A DNA stretch of 64,000 nucleotides from JAOUEA01 sp963825685. Lineage in GTDB: Bacteria; Actinomycetota; UBA4738; HRBIN12. Below are positions 10,668-19,754 of the stretch, in pieces; the stretch's first letter is position 1; each line of letters starts with the position of its first letter. The notes under the pieces are model-generated. The model saw only the letters and a program-made list of their open reading frames with translations, had not been told where the DNA came from and searched no databases. Position numbers and translations under genes: made by a program. Location: positions 11,336-75,335 of the forward strand of contig CAWGUD010000034.1 of NCBI GenBank assembly GCA_963825685.1. Direction: 5' to 3'.

Positions 10668-11330
10668 CTATGCCTCTCCCTTCAGGTCGTTCTGGAGCGT
10701 CTGCCAGTCGGCCAGGAACTTCTCCAGACCGGCGTCGGTGAGCGGATGCTTCACGAGCTTCGTGAAGACGTCGAACGGCATCGTGGCGATGTCGGCGCCC
10801 GCCAGAGCCGACTCGATGATGTGCATCGGATGGCGCAGCGAGGCCGCCAGCACGTTCGTGTCGTACCCCTGTACGGCGTAGATCTCGGTGATCGCACGCA
10901 GCGTGCCCATGCCGTCGGCGCCGACGTCGTCGAGGCGACCGAGGAACGGCGACACGATGTATGCACCGATCTCCGCTGCCAGGATCGCCTGCGCGGGCGA
11001 GAAGACGAGCGTCACGTTGATCTTGATGCCGTCGTTCACGAGCCGCTTGCCGCACGCGAGCCCCTCGGCCGTCATCGGGACCTTCACGACGGCGTTCGGC
11101 GCCTTCTGAGCGAGCACGAGCCCTTCCTCGTACATCGCGTCGGCCTCGGTCGCCGTGGTCTCGAGCGAGATGTCGCCCGGAACCGTCTCGAGGATCTCTT
11201 TCCAGACGACATCGGGATCCTGGCCCTCACGGGCCACGAGCGATGGGTTCGTCGTGACGCCAGAGAGCACGCCCCACCGATTGATCTCGCGGATCTCCTC
11301 GATGTCGGCGGTGTCGAGGAACAATCTCAT
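10668..11330 (-). CDS. Fructose-6-phosphate aldolase / transaldolase-like (FSA/TalC family)
   Basis: Small class I aldolase of the FSA/TalC family, acting in the non-oxidative pentose phosphate pathway or on fructose-6-P. 220 residues, typical of the short form. FLDTAD at the N terminus, SGVTTNPSL (about 23-31) and the Schiff-base lysine in VVKVPMT (about K83) are seen, with SPFLGRLDD later. Its ATG overlaps the stop of the 2-phosphoglycerate kinase gene as ATGA and rho follows after four bases. Transaldolase and FSA activity cannot be told apart from sequence. Confidence 0.9.
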   Translation of the reverse strand: MRLFLDTADIEEIREINRWGVLSGVTTNPSLVAREGQDPDVVWKEILETVPGDISLETTATEADAMYEEGLVLAQKAPNAVVKVPMTAEGLACGKRLVNDGIKINVTLVFSPAQAILAAEIGAYIVSPFLGRLDDVGADGMGTLRAITEIYAVQGYDTNVLAASLRHPMHIIESALAGADIATMPFDVFTKLVKHPLTDAGLEKFLADWQTLQNDLKGEA

Positions 11331-12364
11331 GCGGTCTGTCCTCCTGCGATCGGATGGTGGGGAGCTGGATACTCGTCAGATGGGTGCTCGGAACGGGCGT
11401 CGACGGTGATCGGACGGTCGGCGATCGCTGCCGCCGACTCGCGGATCTCTGTGGCCCGTTGCGTCGTGTGCTCCATCACCAGGTCCATCACCGCGGCGAT
11501 CGCCTGATCGAAGCTGTAGTTCGGCAACACCGGCACGCCGTGCGACAGCGCCTGGCTCTTCACGTACCGCTGGAGCCGGCGGATGTTCTCGAACCCCGCC
11601 GCGTAGCGCTCGGCAGGGCGGGCCGCGACGGCATCCTCACGGGTGGCGAAGTGCGAGAGGTGGCGTCCCTCGTCCTCGACGCCGAGGACGAACGGCACCG
11701 CCAGGATCCGGTCGCGACGCGAATCGAGGTCGAGGAACCCGGGGACGATGTGGGCGCCTTCGATCACGATGCTCGTGCCCTCGAGGGCCGCTCGCTCGAT
11801 CAAGGCGTCGATGCCGACCGCGACCGCCGCCGTCTGCTCTCGGAACCCCAGGAGCAACGCGTCGGACGACGTTCCCGGCGGCTCACGGAGCGCTTGGTCG
11901 GCGTGGAACGACGACGTGTGCAACGTCGGCATCAGCTCCGACGAGAGCATCGAGCGCATCACCTCGCGGATCGCATCGGTCGCGACCACGCGGACGATGC
12001 CCAGCCGTGCGGCGAGCTGCGTGGCGATCGTGGACTTGCCGACCCCGGTCGTGCCGCCGATCAGGATCACGAGCGGGACGTCGAGTCGCTCGACCTCCTG
12101 CCAGCGGATGTAGTTCTTCGCGTACCGCTCACCGGCGATGTCGCCGATCACCGAGAGGGCGAGCTCCGAGAGCTCGGCGGACGTGACCGATGCGAGCCCC
12201 TGGTCCCGCAGCCGATCCTCGATCGCCTCGGCCACCTGGTACGCCCGGTACGGCGACAGTCCCGTGACCATCACCTGCGACGCCATCAGCCCCTTGGAGA
12301 AGGGCAGGCCGGGCTCACGATCGGTGATGACGATGTGTGGCGTCTTGGGTTCTCTCGGTTCCAT
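11327..12364 (-). CDS. 2-phosphoglycerate kinase-like protein with ATP-cone
   Basis: Predicted to phosphorylate 2-phosphoglycerate to 2,3-diphosphoglycerate. An N-terminal ATP-cone-like region (about 10-95; GLMASQVMVTGLSP) precedes a P-loop kinase domain with Walker A GGTTGVGKST (about 110-119). 345 residues from ATG 12364 (MEPREPKTPH); the frame is open upstream but that part is a shadow of the neighbouring gene. It starts nine bases after the cyclic 2,3-diphosphoglycerate synthetase stop, and the pair would give a two-step route from 2-phosphoglycerate to cyclic 2,3-diphosphoglycerate. The specificity is inferred from family and neighbour. Confidence 0.8.
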   Translation of the reverse strand: MEPREPKTPHIVITDREPGLPFSKGLMASQVMVTGLSPYRAYQVAEAIEDRLRDQGLASVTSAELSELALSVIGDIAGERYAKNYIRWQEVERLDVPLVILIGGTTGVGKSTIATQLAARLGIVRVVATDAIREVMRSMLSSELMPTLHTSSFHADQALREPPGTSSDALLLGFREQTAAVAVGIDALIERAALEGTSIVIEGAHIVPGFLDLDSRRDRILAVPFVLGVEDEGRHLSHFATREDAVAARPAERYAAGFENIRRLQRYVKSQALSHGVPVLPNYSFDQAIAAVMDLVMEHTTQRATEIRESAAAIADRPITVDARSEHPSDEYPAPHHPIAGGQTA

Positions 12365-12372
12365 CGGCTGGC

Positions 12373-13713
12373 TCAACGGTTCCCCCGATGTGCACATCGC
12401 TCTCGGGCGAGGTCGATCACCTCGCCCAGGGCGGTGTCGAGGTCGGTCGACCCCTCCACGACCACGGCGCGGTTGTCCACGAACACGACCTCCGCCCCCC
12501 GGGCGAGAGCCCGCTCGACGCCGATGTCGACGGCGGCGGCCTTCAGCTCCGTGAGGAGGACGTCGTACCCTTGGGCTGCGTCGAGGTCCTCCGCGAGGCC
12601 GGCCCGATCGGCCAACCGTGCGCTCCACCCCACCACCTCGCATCGGGACGCCTCTCGCAGGTGCTCGACCTGCCGAGCGGCGATACCGCCAGGAGCGGTG
12701 GTAGCGAAGAACACCCGCGCATCCCGTACCTCGGCCAACGGAACCGGGACGAAGTCGGTGATCAACAACTGCGACTCATCGAGGAACCGGAGGACGTGGG
12801 ATCGCAGCGCGGAGAGATTCTCGGACCCGGCGAGCGGGCCGGCAGCCATGGTAACAACCACCAGGTCGGACCGCAACAGCCGATACGGGCCGAGGTAGCC
12901 ACCCAGGTACTCGGGCGGCGCGCCCGCGGGCACCACGAGCACCCCGGCATCCCAGGGCATCGGCGGCACGGCGGCCCCGCTGCCCTCGAGCACGACGACA
13001 CCGGGACGTCGTTCGGCGGCGAGCTCGGCGGCGACCCGCAGGTTCGACGCATACGGTGCCCCGGCGAGCCCGCCGCCCGCCCGGCGCGTCCCGATCGTGG
13101 TGACGCCGGTCGTGAGCGCGTCTTCCAGGTAGTCCGAGGCCGCGTGCTGGCCCGATCGCACGAGCTCGATCAGACGATCGAGATGCACGCTGCCGGCCTC
13201 CGCCACCTGAGGCTCGGCGGGACCACCCCGCCCCATCGCCACCACGACGGGATCGTCGCCTCGCCTCGCCGCCAACCGCGCCACCTCGCCGCTGATCGCG
13301 GTCTTCCCCGTGCGCTTGCCGGTGCCGATCACGGCAAGGGTGGGTGCGGCGAGCGGCGGTCCGTGCTGCGGCGAGGTCAGCTCGAAGTCGGCGCCCGCGT
13401 AGCGCACGCCGCGCGTCAGCGCCACGGCGGCGAGCTCCATCCGCTCGCGATAGCCGAGCACCGGCTCGTCGGAGAGGTCGAGCACGACCTCAGGCATCCA
13501 GGTGTCGATCGCGTCCGCGAGCGCTGCCATGCGATCGTGGCCGGCCGCCCTGATCGGCACACCGACGTCCGGCAGCGATCGCGGATCGATCTTCTCGATG
13601 CCCCCCACGAACACGGCGCCCACGACCTCGTGGCCACGCTCGATCGCGGTCTCGATCCCCCAGCGGGTGACGGGGGGATAGTGCTCGCCGTCTACGAGCA
13701 CGACGGTTCGCAT
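12373..13713 (-). CDS. Cyclic 2,3-diphosphoglycerate synthetase-like protein
   Basis: Resembles the ATP-dependent enzyme that closes 2,3-diphosphoglycerate into its cyclic form, a compatible solute and phosphate store known from hyperthermophilic methanogens. 446 residues, close to the archaeal enzyme. The N terminus MRTVVLVDGEHYPPVT and a P-loop GTGKRTGKTAISG (about 129-141) are visible, followed by a Rossmann-like region with VVVLEGSGAAVPP. Clustered with the 2-phosphoglycerate kinase-like gene. Activity in bacteria is not proven by sequence; a different phospho-ligase role is possible. Confidence 0.8.
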   Translation of the reverse strand: MRTVVLVDGEHYPPVTRWGIETAIERGHEVVGAVFVGGIEKIDPRSLPDVGVPIRAAGHDRMAALADAIDTWMPEVVLDLSDEPVLGYRERMELAAVALTRGVRYAGADFELTSPQHGPPLAAPTLAVIGTGKRTGKTAISGEVARLAARRGDDPVVVAMGRGGPAEPQVAEAGSVHLDRLIELVRSGQHAASDYLEDALTTGVTTIGTRRAGGGLAGAPYASNLRVAAELAAERRPGVVVLEGSGAAVPPMPWDAGVLVVPAGAPPEYLGGYLGPYRLLRSDLVVVTMAAGPLAGSENLSALRSHVLRFLDESQLLITDFVPVPLAEVRDARVFFATTAPGGIAARQVEHLREASRCEVVGWSARLADRAGLAEDLDAAQGYDVLLTELKAAAVDIGVERALARGAEVVFVDNRAVVVEGSTDLDTALGEVIDLARERCAHRGNR

Positions 13714-13768
13714 CGGTGGGATCGCCTCCTTCGGGGAGCGATGATCTGCGAGGAGCCCGGACCGCCCG

Positions 13769-14557
13769 CTAGTCGCCGACCGGCACCGAGCGGTCCTCGA
13801 TCGACTGCTCGTGCTCCCGGTGGAACTGGTCGCCTGCCAGCGAGAAGTGGGCCATCACGTGACTCTCGCCGAACGGGAAGCGCCGCAGGATACGCACCTG
13901 CTCCTCGTCGAATTCCAACACGTTGTAGCAGGGTTTCGTGTACCCACGGACACGCAACGACGAGACCGTGCCGGCGTTCGCGACGTACATGTCCTCGAGG
14001 CGCCAGACGTACGGCACGTGCTTGTGGCCCGAGAGCACGACCTGCACGCCGGCGTGGATCAGCACCTCGAGCAGGTCGCCGGCGTCCATCACGGTGCTGC
14101 GTTCGCGGCCGGTGCCGGGGATCGGCAGCAGGTGGTGGTGCAGCACGAACACCTTCAGCTGCGCGGGTTCCTCGAACTGGCGACGGATCCAGTCGTAGTG
14201 GACGCGACCGACCTTGCCCTCGTTGAGGTCGGGCTCACTGGAGTCGACGCCGACGATGCGCACGCCTTCCACGTCGTGGGACCACATACGGGAACCGATC
14301 AGGTCCTCGAAGTGCAGGTAGCCGACGTTTCGGGAGTCGTGGTTGCCGGGCACCGTGAGCATCGGGGCCTGGATGCGCTCGGCGTAGGCGACCCAGTTCT
14401 TGTACTCCTGGCGGTAGCCCTCGGCGGTGAGGTCGCCGCTGACGACGACGACGTCGGGATGCATCTCGTTGAGCTCTGCGATCACGCGGTTCATCAGGTT
14501 CGGCACGAAGAACTGTGAGCCGACGTGCGGATCCGAGATGTGGGCGATGGTGACCAC
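13769..14557 (-). CDS. Calcineurin-like metallophosphoesterase
   Basis: Predicted cytoplasmic di-metal phosphoesterase, 262 residues. The ordered motifs are complete: DPHVG (D-x-H), SGDLTAEG, GNHD, LHHH and SGHKH. Most like CpdA/class III cyclic-nucleotide phosphodiesterases, but Glu rather than Asp in the GDLTAE block and lack of a diagnostic motif leave the substrate open. The GTG at 14557 begins the first beta strand (VVTIAHISDPH) and a TAGACT box lies ten bases upstream. Divergent from the MarP-like gene and upstream of the cyclic-DPG pair. Confidence 0.85.
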   Translation of the reverse strand: MVTIAHISDPHVGSQFFVPNLMNRVIAELNEMHPDVVVVSGDLTAEGYRQEYKNWVAYAERIQAPMLTVPGNHDSRNVGYLHFEDLIGSRMWSHDVEGVRIVGVDSSEPDLNEGKVGRVHYDWIRRQFEEPAQLKVFVLHHHLLPIPGTGRERSTVMDAGDLLEVLIHAGVQVVLSGHKHVPYVWRLEDMYVANAGTVSSLRVRGYTKPCYNVLEFDEEQVRILRRFPFGESHVMAHFSLAGDQFHREHEQSIEDRSVPVGD

Positions 14558-14567
14558 GGGTGTGGCC

Positions 14568-14573
14568 AGTCTA
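14568..14573 (-). promoter_or_regulatory. -10 box (TAGACT) for the metallophosphoesterase gene
   Basis: TAGACT on the minus strand ends ten bases before the GTG start, so transcription would begin within about three bases of it. There is no ribosome binding site in between. Confidence 0.5.
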
Positions 14574-14668
14574 GTGGGGCGACGGGAGGCTCGGCGGGAG
14601 CCAGCGAGAAGCTCCTCGAACGAGGATGGCCGCCATCCGTGTCGATGCCGTGCGACGATACCGGCCTC

Positions 14669-15844
14669 ATGACGTGGCTCGACGTGCTGTTGGTGGCGTT
14701 GCTCGCGGGAGCCCTGTACTCGGGGTACCGGCGAGGCGCGGTGCTCCAGGTGATCGGCATCGCGGGTCTCATCGTGGGTGTGATCGTCGGCGTGATGCTC
14801 GCGCCCCGGGTCGCCCAGGTCGCTGGTTCTCCCGCCGCGGCCGTCGCACTCGTCCTCGGCACCGTCCTGGTCGCGGGCGCGGTCGGCAACATGATGGGGT
14901 GGGCCGCGGGGAGCAGGCTGCGTCGCCGGACGCACGAGACGCCGCTGCGCAGGGTCGACGCCGTCGGCGGCTCGCTGATCTCCGCCGTCGCCCTCGTGCT
15001 CGCGACCTGGTTCCTGGCGCTCAACTTCGCGGAGGGCCCGTTCCCCGTCCTGTCGAGGGGGCTGCGGGAGTCGGAGATCGTGCGCACCCTCGACTCCACC
15101 CTGCCACCGCCTCCGTCGTTGGTGGGCGAGGCGAGACAGCTGCTGTCGCTGCTCGGGTTCCCCGACGTGTTCGTGGGTCTCCCCGACGAGCCCTCGGAGC
15201 CCGTCGAGCCGCCGAACGGCGCCCAGGCCAGGGCGGCGACCAGGGCAGCGCAGGATTCCACCGTGGAGGTGCTCGGCGCCGGCTGCAACCGAGGCTTCGT
15301 GAATCAGGGCAGCGGCTTCGTCGTCGACGACGAGCTCGTGCTCACGAACGCCCACGTGGTCGCGGGCACCACCGAGCAGTGGGTGCAGTTCGACGGCGTG
15401 CGCATCCCGGCGACCGTCGTCGCCTTCGACCCCGACCTCGACGTCGCCGTGGTGCGGGCGGCCGGCTTGACGCTCCCGCCGTTGCCGCTGCTGCATGGCG
15501 AAGCCGAGCGCGGCGATGTCGGGGCCGTGCTCGGCTTTCCCGGCGGCGGCTCGTTGGCGGCCGAGGGCGCGGCGGTCCGGTCGGTGATCGAGCCGGTGGG
15601 ACGGGACATCTACGGCGACGGCCAGGTGCGCCGCCGCGTGTACGAGGTGCAGGCCTCGATCCGACGAGGCAACAGCGGCGGACCGTTCGTGCTCGCCAGC
15701 GGTCGGGTCGCGGGGCTCGTGTTCGCGAGCTCGGTGACCGACGACGACGTGGGGTACGCGATCGTCGCGACCGAGTTCCTCCCGATGCTCGCGGATCCGG
15801 GTTCCCTGACCGCCTCGGTCGCCACCGGCGTCTGCGCGAGCTGA
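14669..15844 (+). CDS. MarP-like membrane serine protease (CvpA + trypsin domains)
   Basis: Membrane-anchored protease facing the periplasmic side. Four hydrophobic N-terminal segments form a CvpA-type domain (about 1-150), followed by a trypsin-fold domain with all three catalytic residues: His in LTNAHVV, Asp in DPDLDVAVV, Ser in RRGNSGGPF. Two cysteines bracket the protease domain (GAGCNRGF and the C-terminal VCAS), as in the disulfide of mycobacterial MarP, which is needed for acid resistance; the same role here is inference. 391 residues from ATG 14669. Single-gene unit between two minus-strand operons. Confidence 0.88.
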   Translation: MTWLDVLLVALLAGALYSGYRRGAVLQVIGIAGLIVGVIVGVMLAPRVAQVAGSPAAAVALVLGTVLVAGAVGNMMGWAAGSRLRRRTHETPLRRVDAVGGSLISAVALVLATWFLALNFAEGPFPVLSRGLRESEIVRTLDSTLPPPPSLVGEARQLLSLLGFPDVFVGLPDEPSEPVEPPNGAQARAATRAAQDSTVEVLGAGCNRGFVNQGSGFVVDDELVLTNAHVVAGTTEQWVQFDGVRIPATVVAFDPDLDVAVVRAAGLTLPPLPLLHGEAERGDVGAVLGFPGGGSLAAEGAAVRSVIEPVGRDIYGDGQVRRRVYEVQASIRRGNSGGPFVLASGRVAGLVFASSVTDDDVGYAIVATEFLPMLADPGSLTASVATGVCAS

Positions 15845-15852
15845 GGACCAGC

Positions 15853-16704
15853 TCAGCCGCGTTCGAGTTCGAACCCGGTCGCCCGAACGGCGAGCGGCAG
15901 GATCCGCCAGCCGGATCGGGGTTCGAGCACGTCGTGCGCACCCGGGAACGACAGGAGCGTGGGGCCGGCGCCGGACACGCACACCGGCACACCCGCGTCC
16001 CGCACCGCGTCGAAGACTTCGCGGACCGAGGGCACCAGCGCCAGCCGCGCGTCCTGGTGAAGCCGGTCGCGCATCGCCTCGCCGAGCAGCGCCGGATCGG
16101 CCGTGAACGCTTCCACGGCGAGCGCCGCGTGAGCGATGTTGAACACCGCGTCGGCCCGACCCACAGGGTCGGACAGCGCCGAGCGTGCCTCGTCGGTGGG
16201 CAGACGCACGTGCTCGGGCAGGAGCAGCACCGGCCGAAGATCCGGATGAGGCTCGAGGCGGCGCACGAGCCCATCCCCCACGGCGATCGTGAATCCTCCG
16301 AAGCAGGCGGGCGCCGCGTTGTCGGGGTGGCCCTCGATCGAGGCCGCGTGGGTGAACACCCTCCTCGGTGAGGGTTCGTCGCCGAGCAGCGCGAGCGCCG
16401 ACGCCACCCCCGCGACCACCGCCGCCGATGAGGACCCGAGCCCCCGGGCGAGCGGGATGCGATTGAGGCCGCGCAGACCGAACGACGGCAGCGCACGGTC
16501 GCCGGCGACCCGCCGCATCGTGACGTGGATCAGGTCGGACCCGTCGATCGCGAGCTCCTCGGCCCCCTCACCGATCCACTCGACGCGGGGGTCGGCCTCG
16601 GTGTCCACCGTCACCTCGTTGCACCATTCGAGCGCGAGCCCGAGGCAGTCGAAGCCGGGGCCGAGGTTGGCCGAGGTCGCGGGCACCCGGACGGTCACGC
16701 GCAT
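15853..16704 (-). CDS. thrB: Homoserine kinase
   Basis: GHMP-family kinase phosphorylating homoserine in threonine synthesis. 283 residues. ATSANLGPGFDCLG at the N terminus, the ATP-binding loop PLARGLGSSSAA (about 85-96), EGHPDNAAP and the C-terminal CVSGAGPTLLSF are all GHMP/ThrB motifs. Last gene of the hom-thrC-thrB unit, 28 bases after thrC; its stop faces the MarP-like gene stop across eight bases. Confidence 0.96.
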   Translation of the reverse strand: MRVTVRVPATSANLGPGFDCLGLALEWCNEVTVDTEADPRVEWIGEGAEELAIDGSDLIHVTMRRVAGDRALPSFGLRGLNRIPLARGLGSSSAAVVAGVASALALLGDEPSPRRVFTHAASIEGHPDNAAPACFGGFTIAVGDGLVRRLEPHPDLRPVLLLPEHVRLPTDEARSALSDPVGRADAVFNIAHAALAVEAFTADPALLGEAMRDRLHQDARLALVPSVREVFDAVRDAGVPVCVSGAGPTLLSFPGAHDVLEPRSGWRILPLAVRATGFELERG

Positions 16705-16732
16705 CGTCGGAGCCTATCGCGGGTCCGGCGCG

Positions 16733-17819
16733 CTACAGCCCGAGCTCGGCGGCGACCGCCCCGGCGTCGGGCGGCACGGTCGAGGGATGGGCCGCCCCCG
16801 CGATCGCCCACTCCGGGTCCTTCAGGCCGTGGCCGGTCAGGATGCAGACGACGGTCGCCCCCGATGTCAGCTCGCCCTCGGCGTGCAGGCGCAGGAGGCC
16901 GGCGACGCTGGCGGCGCTGGCGGGCTCGGCGAACAGTCCCTCGCGCGCCACCCGACGGTAGGCGGCCAGGATCTCTCGGTCGGTGACCGCGCCGATCGCC
17001 CCCTCGGACTCCCTCGCGGCGGCGACGGCCTTGTCCCACGACGCAGGATTTCCGATGCGGATCGCCGTCGCGATCGTCTGCGGATCGCGCACCGGCGCAC
17101 CCAGCACGATCGGGGCTGCTCCCTGCGCCTGGAACCCCATCAGCCGTGGCGGCTCGGTGATGACGCCGTCGGCGAGGTACTCGGAGTAGCCGATCCAGTG
17201 GCTGGAGATGTTGCCGGCGTTGCCGACCGGCACGCAGTGCAGATCGGGCGCCCGCCCGAGCGCGTCGACGATCTCGAACGCGCAGGTCTTCTGGCCCTGC
17301 AGCCGGTAGGGGTTGACGCTGTTCACGAGCGTGACGGGGAAGCGCTCCGCGAGGTCCTTGGCGAGCTCGAGCGAGTCGTCGAAGTTGCCCTCGACCTCGA
17401 GCACCCGGGCGCCGTGCACGAGCGTCTGGGCCATCTTGCCGATCGCGACCTTGCCTCTGGGCACGAGGACCGCGCACGTCAGGCCCGCCTTGGCGGCGTA
17501 GGCGGCCGCCGACGCGCTCGTGTTGCCCGTCGATGCGCAGACGACGGCCTTCGCGCCCTCCTCGAGGCCTTCGAGATCGCGAGGGTCATGCCTCGGTCCT
17601 TGAACGAGCCGGTCGGGTTCGTGCCGTCGTACTTGAGCCAGACCTCGCACCCGGTCTCGTCGCTGAGCGGCCCGAGCGCACGAGCGGGGTGCCGCCCTCA
17701 CGCAGGGTGATCACCGGCGTGTCGTCGCTGACGGGGAGCCGCTCGCGATACTCCTCGATCAGCCCCCGCCACTGATGAGCACCCGTCCCCGATACCGGCA
17801 TCGGCGGTTCGGCGGTCAC
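16733..17819 (-). CDS. thrC: Threonine synthase, two frameshifts
   Basis: PLP enzyme converting O-phosphohomoserine to threonine. Three frames must be joined: the N terminus (TAEPPMPVSGTGAHQWRG ... EGGTPLVR), then DETGCEVWLKYDGTNPTG with the PLP lysine in GSFKDRGMT, then EEGAKAVVCASTGNTSASAA onward to 16733. Breaks lie near 17669-17674 and 17564-17571, each fitting one missing base next to GGCC/GCC runs. With them repaired the enzyme is about 362 residues, normal length. The GTG start at 17819 overlaps the hom stop as GTGA. A true pseudogene is unlikely, since it lies in an intact threonine operon. Confidence 0.88.
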
Positions 17820-19108
17820 GGCTCCTCCCCCTCGACCCGCAACACGCTCGCGATGGACCGTACGGCCGGTGACTCGCGGAGCTCCTGCAGGGTCTTCTGC
17901 AGCGCCCCCTCCTGGGCTCGGTGCGTGATGAACACGAGGGTCGCCTCGTCGCCGGCGCCCTCCTGCCACACACGCTCGATCGAGACGCCGTTGTGACCGA
18001 AGTCGCCCGCGATCTCGGCGAGCACGCCCGGGCGATCGGCGACGTGGAGGTTCAGGTAGTACTGGCCCTGGGTGTCGTCCATCGGCCGGATGCGGCGCTC
18101 GAGCACGCACGTGCACCCCATCGCGCGGCCACCGGTCGTCCGGTTGCGGGCGGCGGTCACGAGGTCGCCGACGACGGCGGTCGCCGTGGGATCGCCGCCC
18201 GCCCCGGGTCCGTAGAACATCAGCTGGCCGACCTTCTCGCCTTCCACGAACACGGCGTTGAACGCGTCGCGCACCGCCGCGAGCGGGTGCGCTGCAGGGA
18301 TCATCGCCGGGTGCACCCTGGCGGAGATCTCGCCGTCGTCGAGCTCGGCGATCGCGAGCAGCTTCACGACGTAGCCCATGCGTCGAGCGTCGGCGATGTC
18401 GAGCGAGGTGATGCCCGTGATGCCCTCACGGTAGACGTCGCCGGCGACCACGCGCGAGTTGAAGGCGATCGAGGCGAGGATCGCGCACTTCGCCGCGGCG
18501 TCGAACCCCTCGACGTCGGCGGTCGGGTCGGCCTCGGCGTACCCGAGGCGCTGGGCCTCGGCGAGCGCCTCGTCGAACGACGAACCGTGATCGCTCATCT
18601 GCGTGAGGATGTGGTTCGTGGTGCCGTTCACGATGCCGAGCATGCGGCTCACGCGTTCGCCGGCGAGCGATTCCTTCAGCGGTCGGATCAGCGGGACACC
18701 GCCCGCGACCGAGGCCTCGAACAACAGGTCGAGGCCGGCGGCATCGGCGGCGTCGAAGAGGTCCTTGCCCTCGCTGGCCAGCAGCTCCTTGTTGGCGGTG
18801 ACCACCGACTTCCCGTTCGAGAGGGCCCGGAGCAGCAGGACCCTGGCGGGCTCGACCCCACCCAGCACCTCGCAGACGACGTCGATCTCGGGGTCGTCGA
18901 CGATCGAGACCCCGTCGGTGGTGAAGGCATCTGAGGACAGCGGCACGTCGCGGTCCCGGCCTGGATCGCGCACGGCCACCCTCGTCACGGCGAGCCGGCA
19001 GCCCGCCCGCATCGCGATGTCGTCGGCGTGCTCGTGCAGCAGCCTGATCGTCGCGGCGCCGACGGTGCCACACCCCAGCATGCCGATGCGGATCGTGCGT
19101 TCGCTCAT
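17816..19108 (-). CDS. hom: Homoserine dehydrogenase
   Basis: NAD(P)H-dependent reduction of aspartate semialdehyde to homoserine, the branch point to threonine and methionine. 430 residues from ATG 19108. Rossmann motif IGMLGCGTVGAA at the N terminus, the VTANKELLA strand, the catalytic-domain stretch GIVNGTTNHIL and a C-terminal ACT domain (YYLNLHVADRPGVLAEIAG), which in the family gives threonine feedback inhibition. An upstream in-frame ATG at 19156 only adds sequence overlapping the preceding gene. Confidence 0.96.
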   Translation of the reverse strand: MSERTIRIGMLGCGTVGAATIRLLHEHADDIAMRAGCRLAVTRVAVRDPGRDRDVPLSSDAFTTDGVSIVDDPEIDVVCEVLGGVEPARVLLLRALSNGKSVVTANKELLASEGKDLFDAADAAGLDLLFEASVAGGVPLIRPLKESLAGERVSRMLGIVNGTTNHILTQMSDHGSSFDEALAEAQRLGYAEADPTADVEGFDAAAKCAILASIAFNSRVVAGDVYREGITGITSLDIADARRMGYVVKLLAIAELDDGEISARVHPAMIPAAHPLAAVRDAFNAVFVEGEKVGQLMFYGPGAGGDPTATAVVGDLVTAARNRTTGGRAMGCTCVLERRIRPMDDTQGQYYLNLHVADRPGVLAEIAGDFGHNGVSIERVWQEGAGDEATLVFITHRAQEGALQKTLQELRESPAVRSIASVLRVEGEEP

Positions 19109-19754
19109 GCCTCGTCTCCCGGCCTGCGGTCTCGGCGGAGCCGTCGCCCCTGCCACCGATCCACGCCGCCATCAGTATCTCGTCCTCGTCACCGTAGGAC
19201 TTGCGCGAATGCCGCGCGAGCCTCCCCTCCTCGACGAACCCGAACTTGCGGTACAGGGCGATCGCGCCCGTGTTGTGCGGGTAGACCGAGAGCACGATCT
19301 TGTCGACACCCACCGAGCGTGCCCATCGCAGCGCCTCGGCCATCAGGGCCGTCCCGACCCCGCGACCGCGGACATCCGCCGAGACGGCGATGCCGAGCGT
19401 CGCCACGTGACGCGTCACCGGATGCGCCTCGCGCTGGATGTAGACGTGCCCCACGACCCGATCGCCGGCGTCGACGGCCACGATCTGCGCCTCGCGATCG
19501 GTCCACGATCGCCGGAACCGGCGCCGGTAGGTCCACGGCGTGCCGGTGACACGCTCGGTGCGCACGTGGCGGCCCTCCTCGACGATCGCGGTCCAGAAGG
19601 CGAGGTAGGAACGAGCGTCCTTGGGCCGGGCGGGTCGCACGGTGATGCCCTCGAGCGCGGCGGGGGCGACCGGCGTTCGGGACCCCCCGACGAGTTCCCC
19701 GTCGTCGAACGTCGCGTGCTCGGGCCATGGACCGGCCGGGGTGGCCTCAGGCAT
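19105..19754 (-). CDS. GNAT-family N-acetyltransferase, probable 3' frameshift
   Basis: Predicted acetyl-CoA-dependent N-acetyltransferase of unknown substrate. The acetyl-CoA loop reads RGRGVGTALMAEAL, preceded by VATLGIAVSADV and followed by NTGAIALYRKFGF. The frame runs on about 680 bp into hom, which is implausible; a different frame stops at TGA 19105-19107, exactly overlapping the hom ATG as ATGA. One missing base between about 19110 and 19165 would restore that stop. Start ATG 19754 overlaps the argS stop by eight bases. It is part of the argS-hom operon. Confidence 0.75.

Noticed and set aside
16733..17819. thrC as a decayed pseudogene
   Set aside because: All catalytic motifs survive, breaks are single-base, the operon is otherwise intact, and similar breaks hit essential genes across the window.
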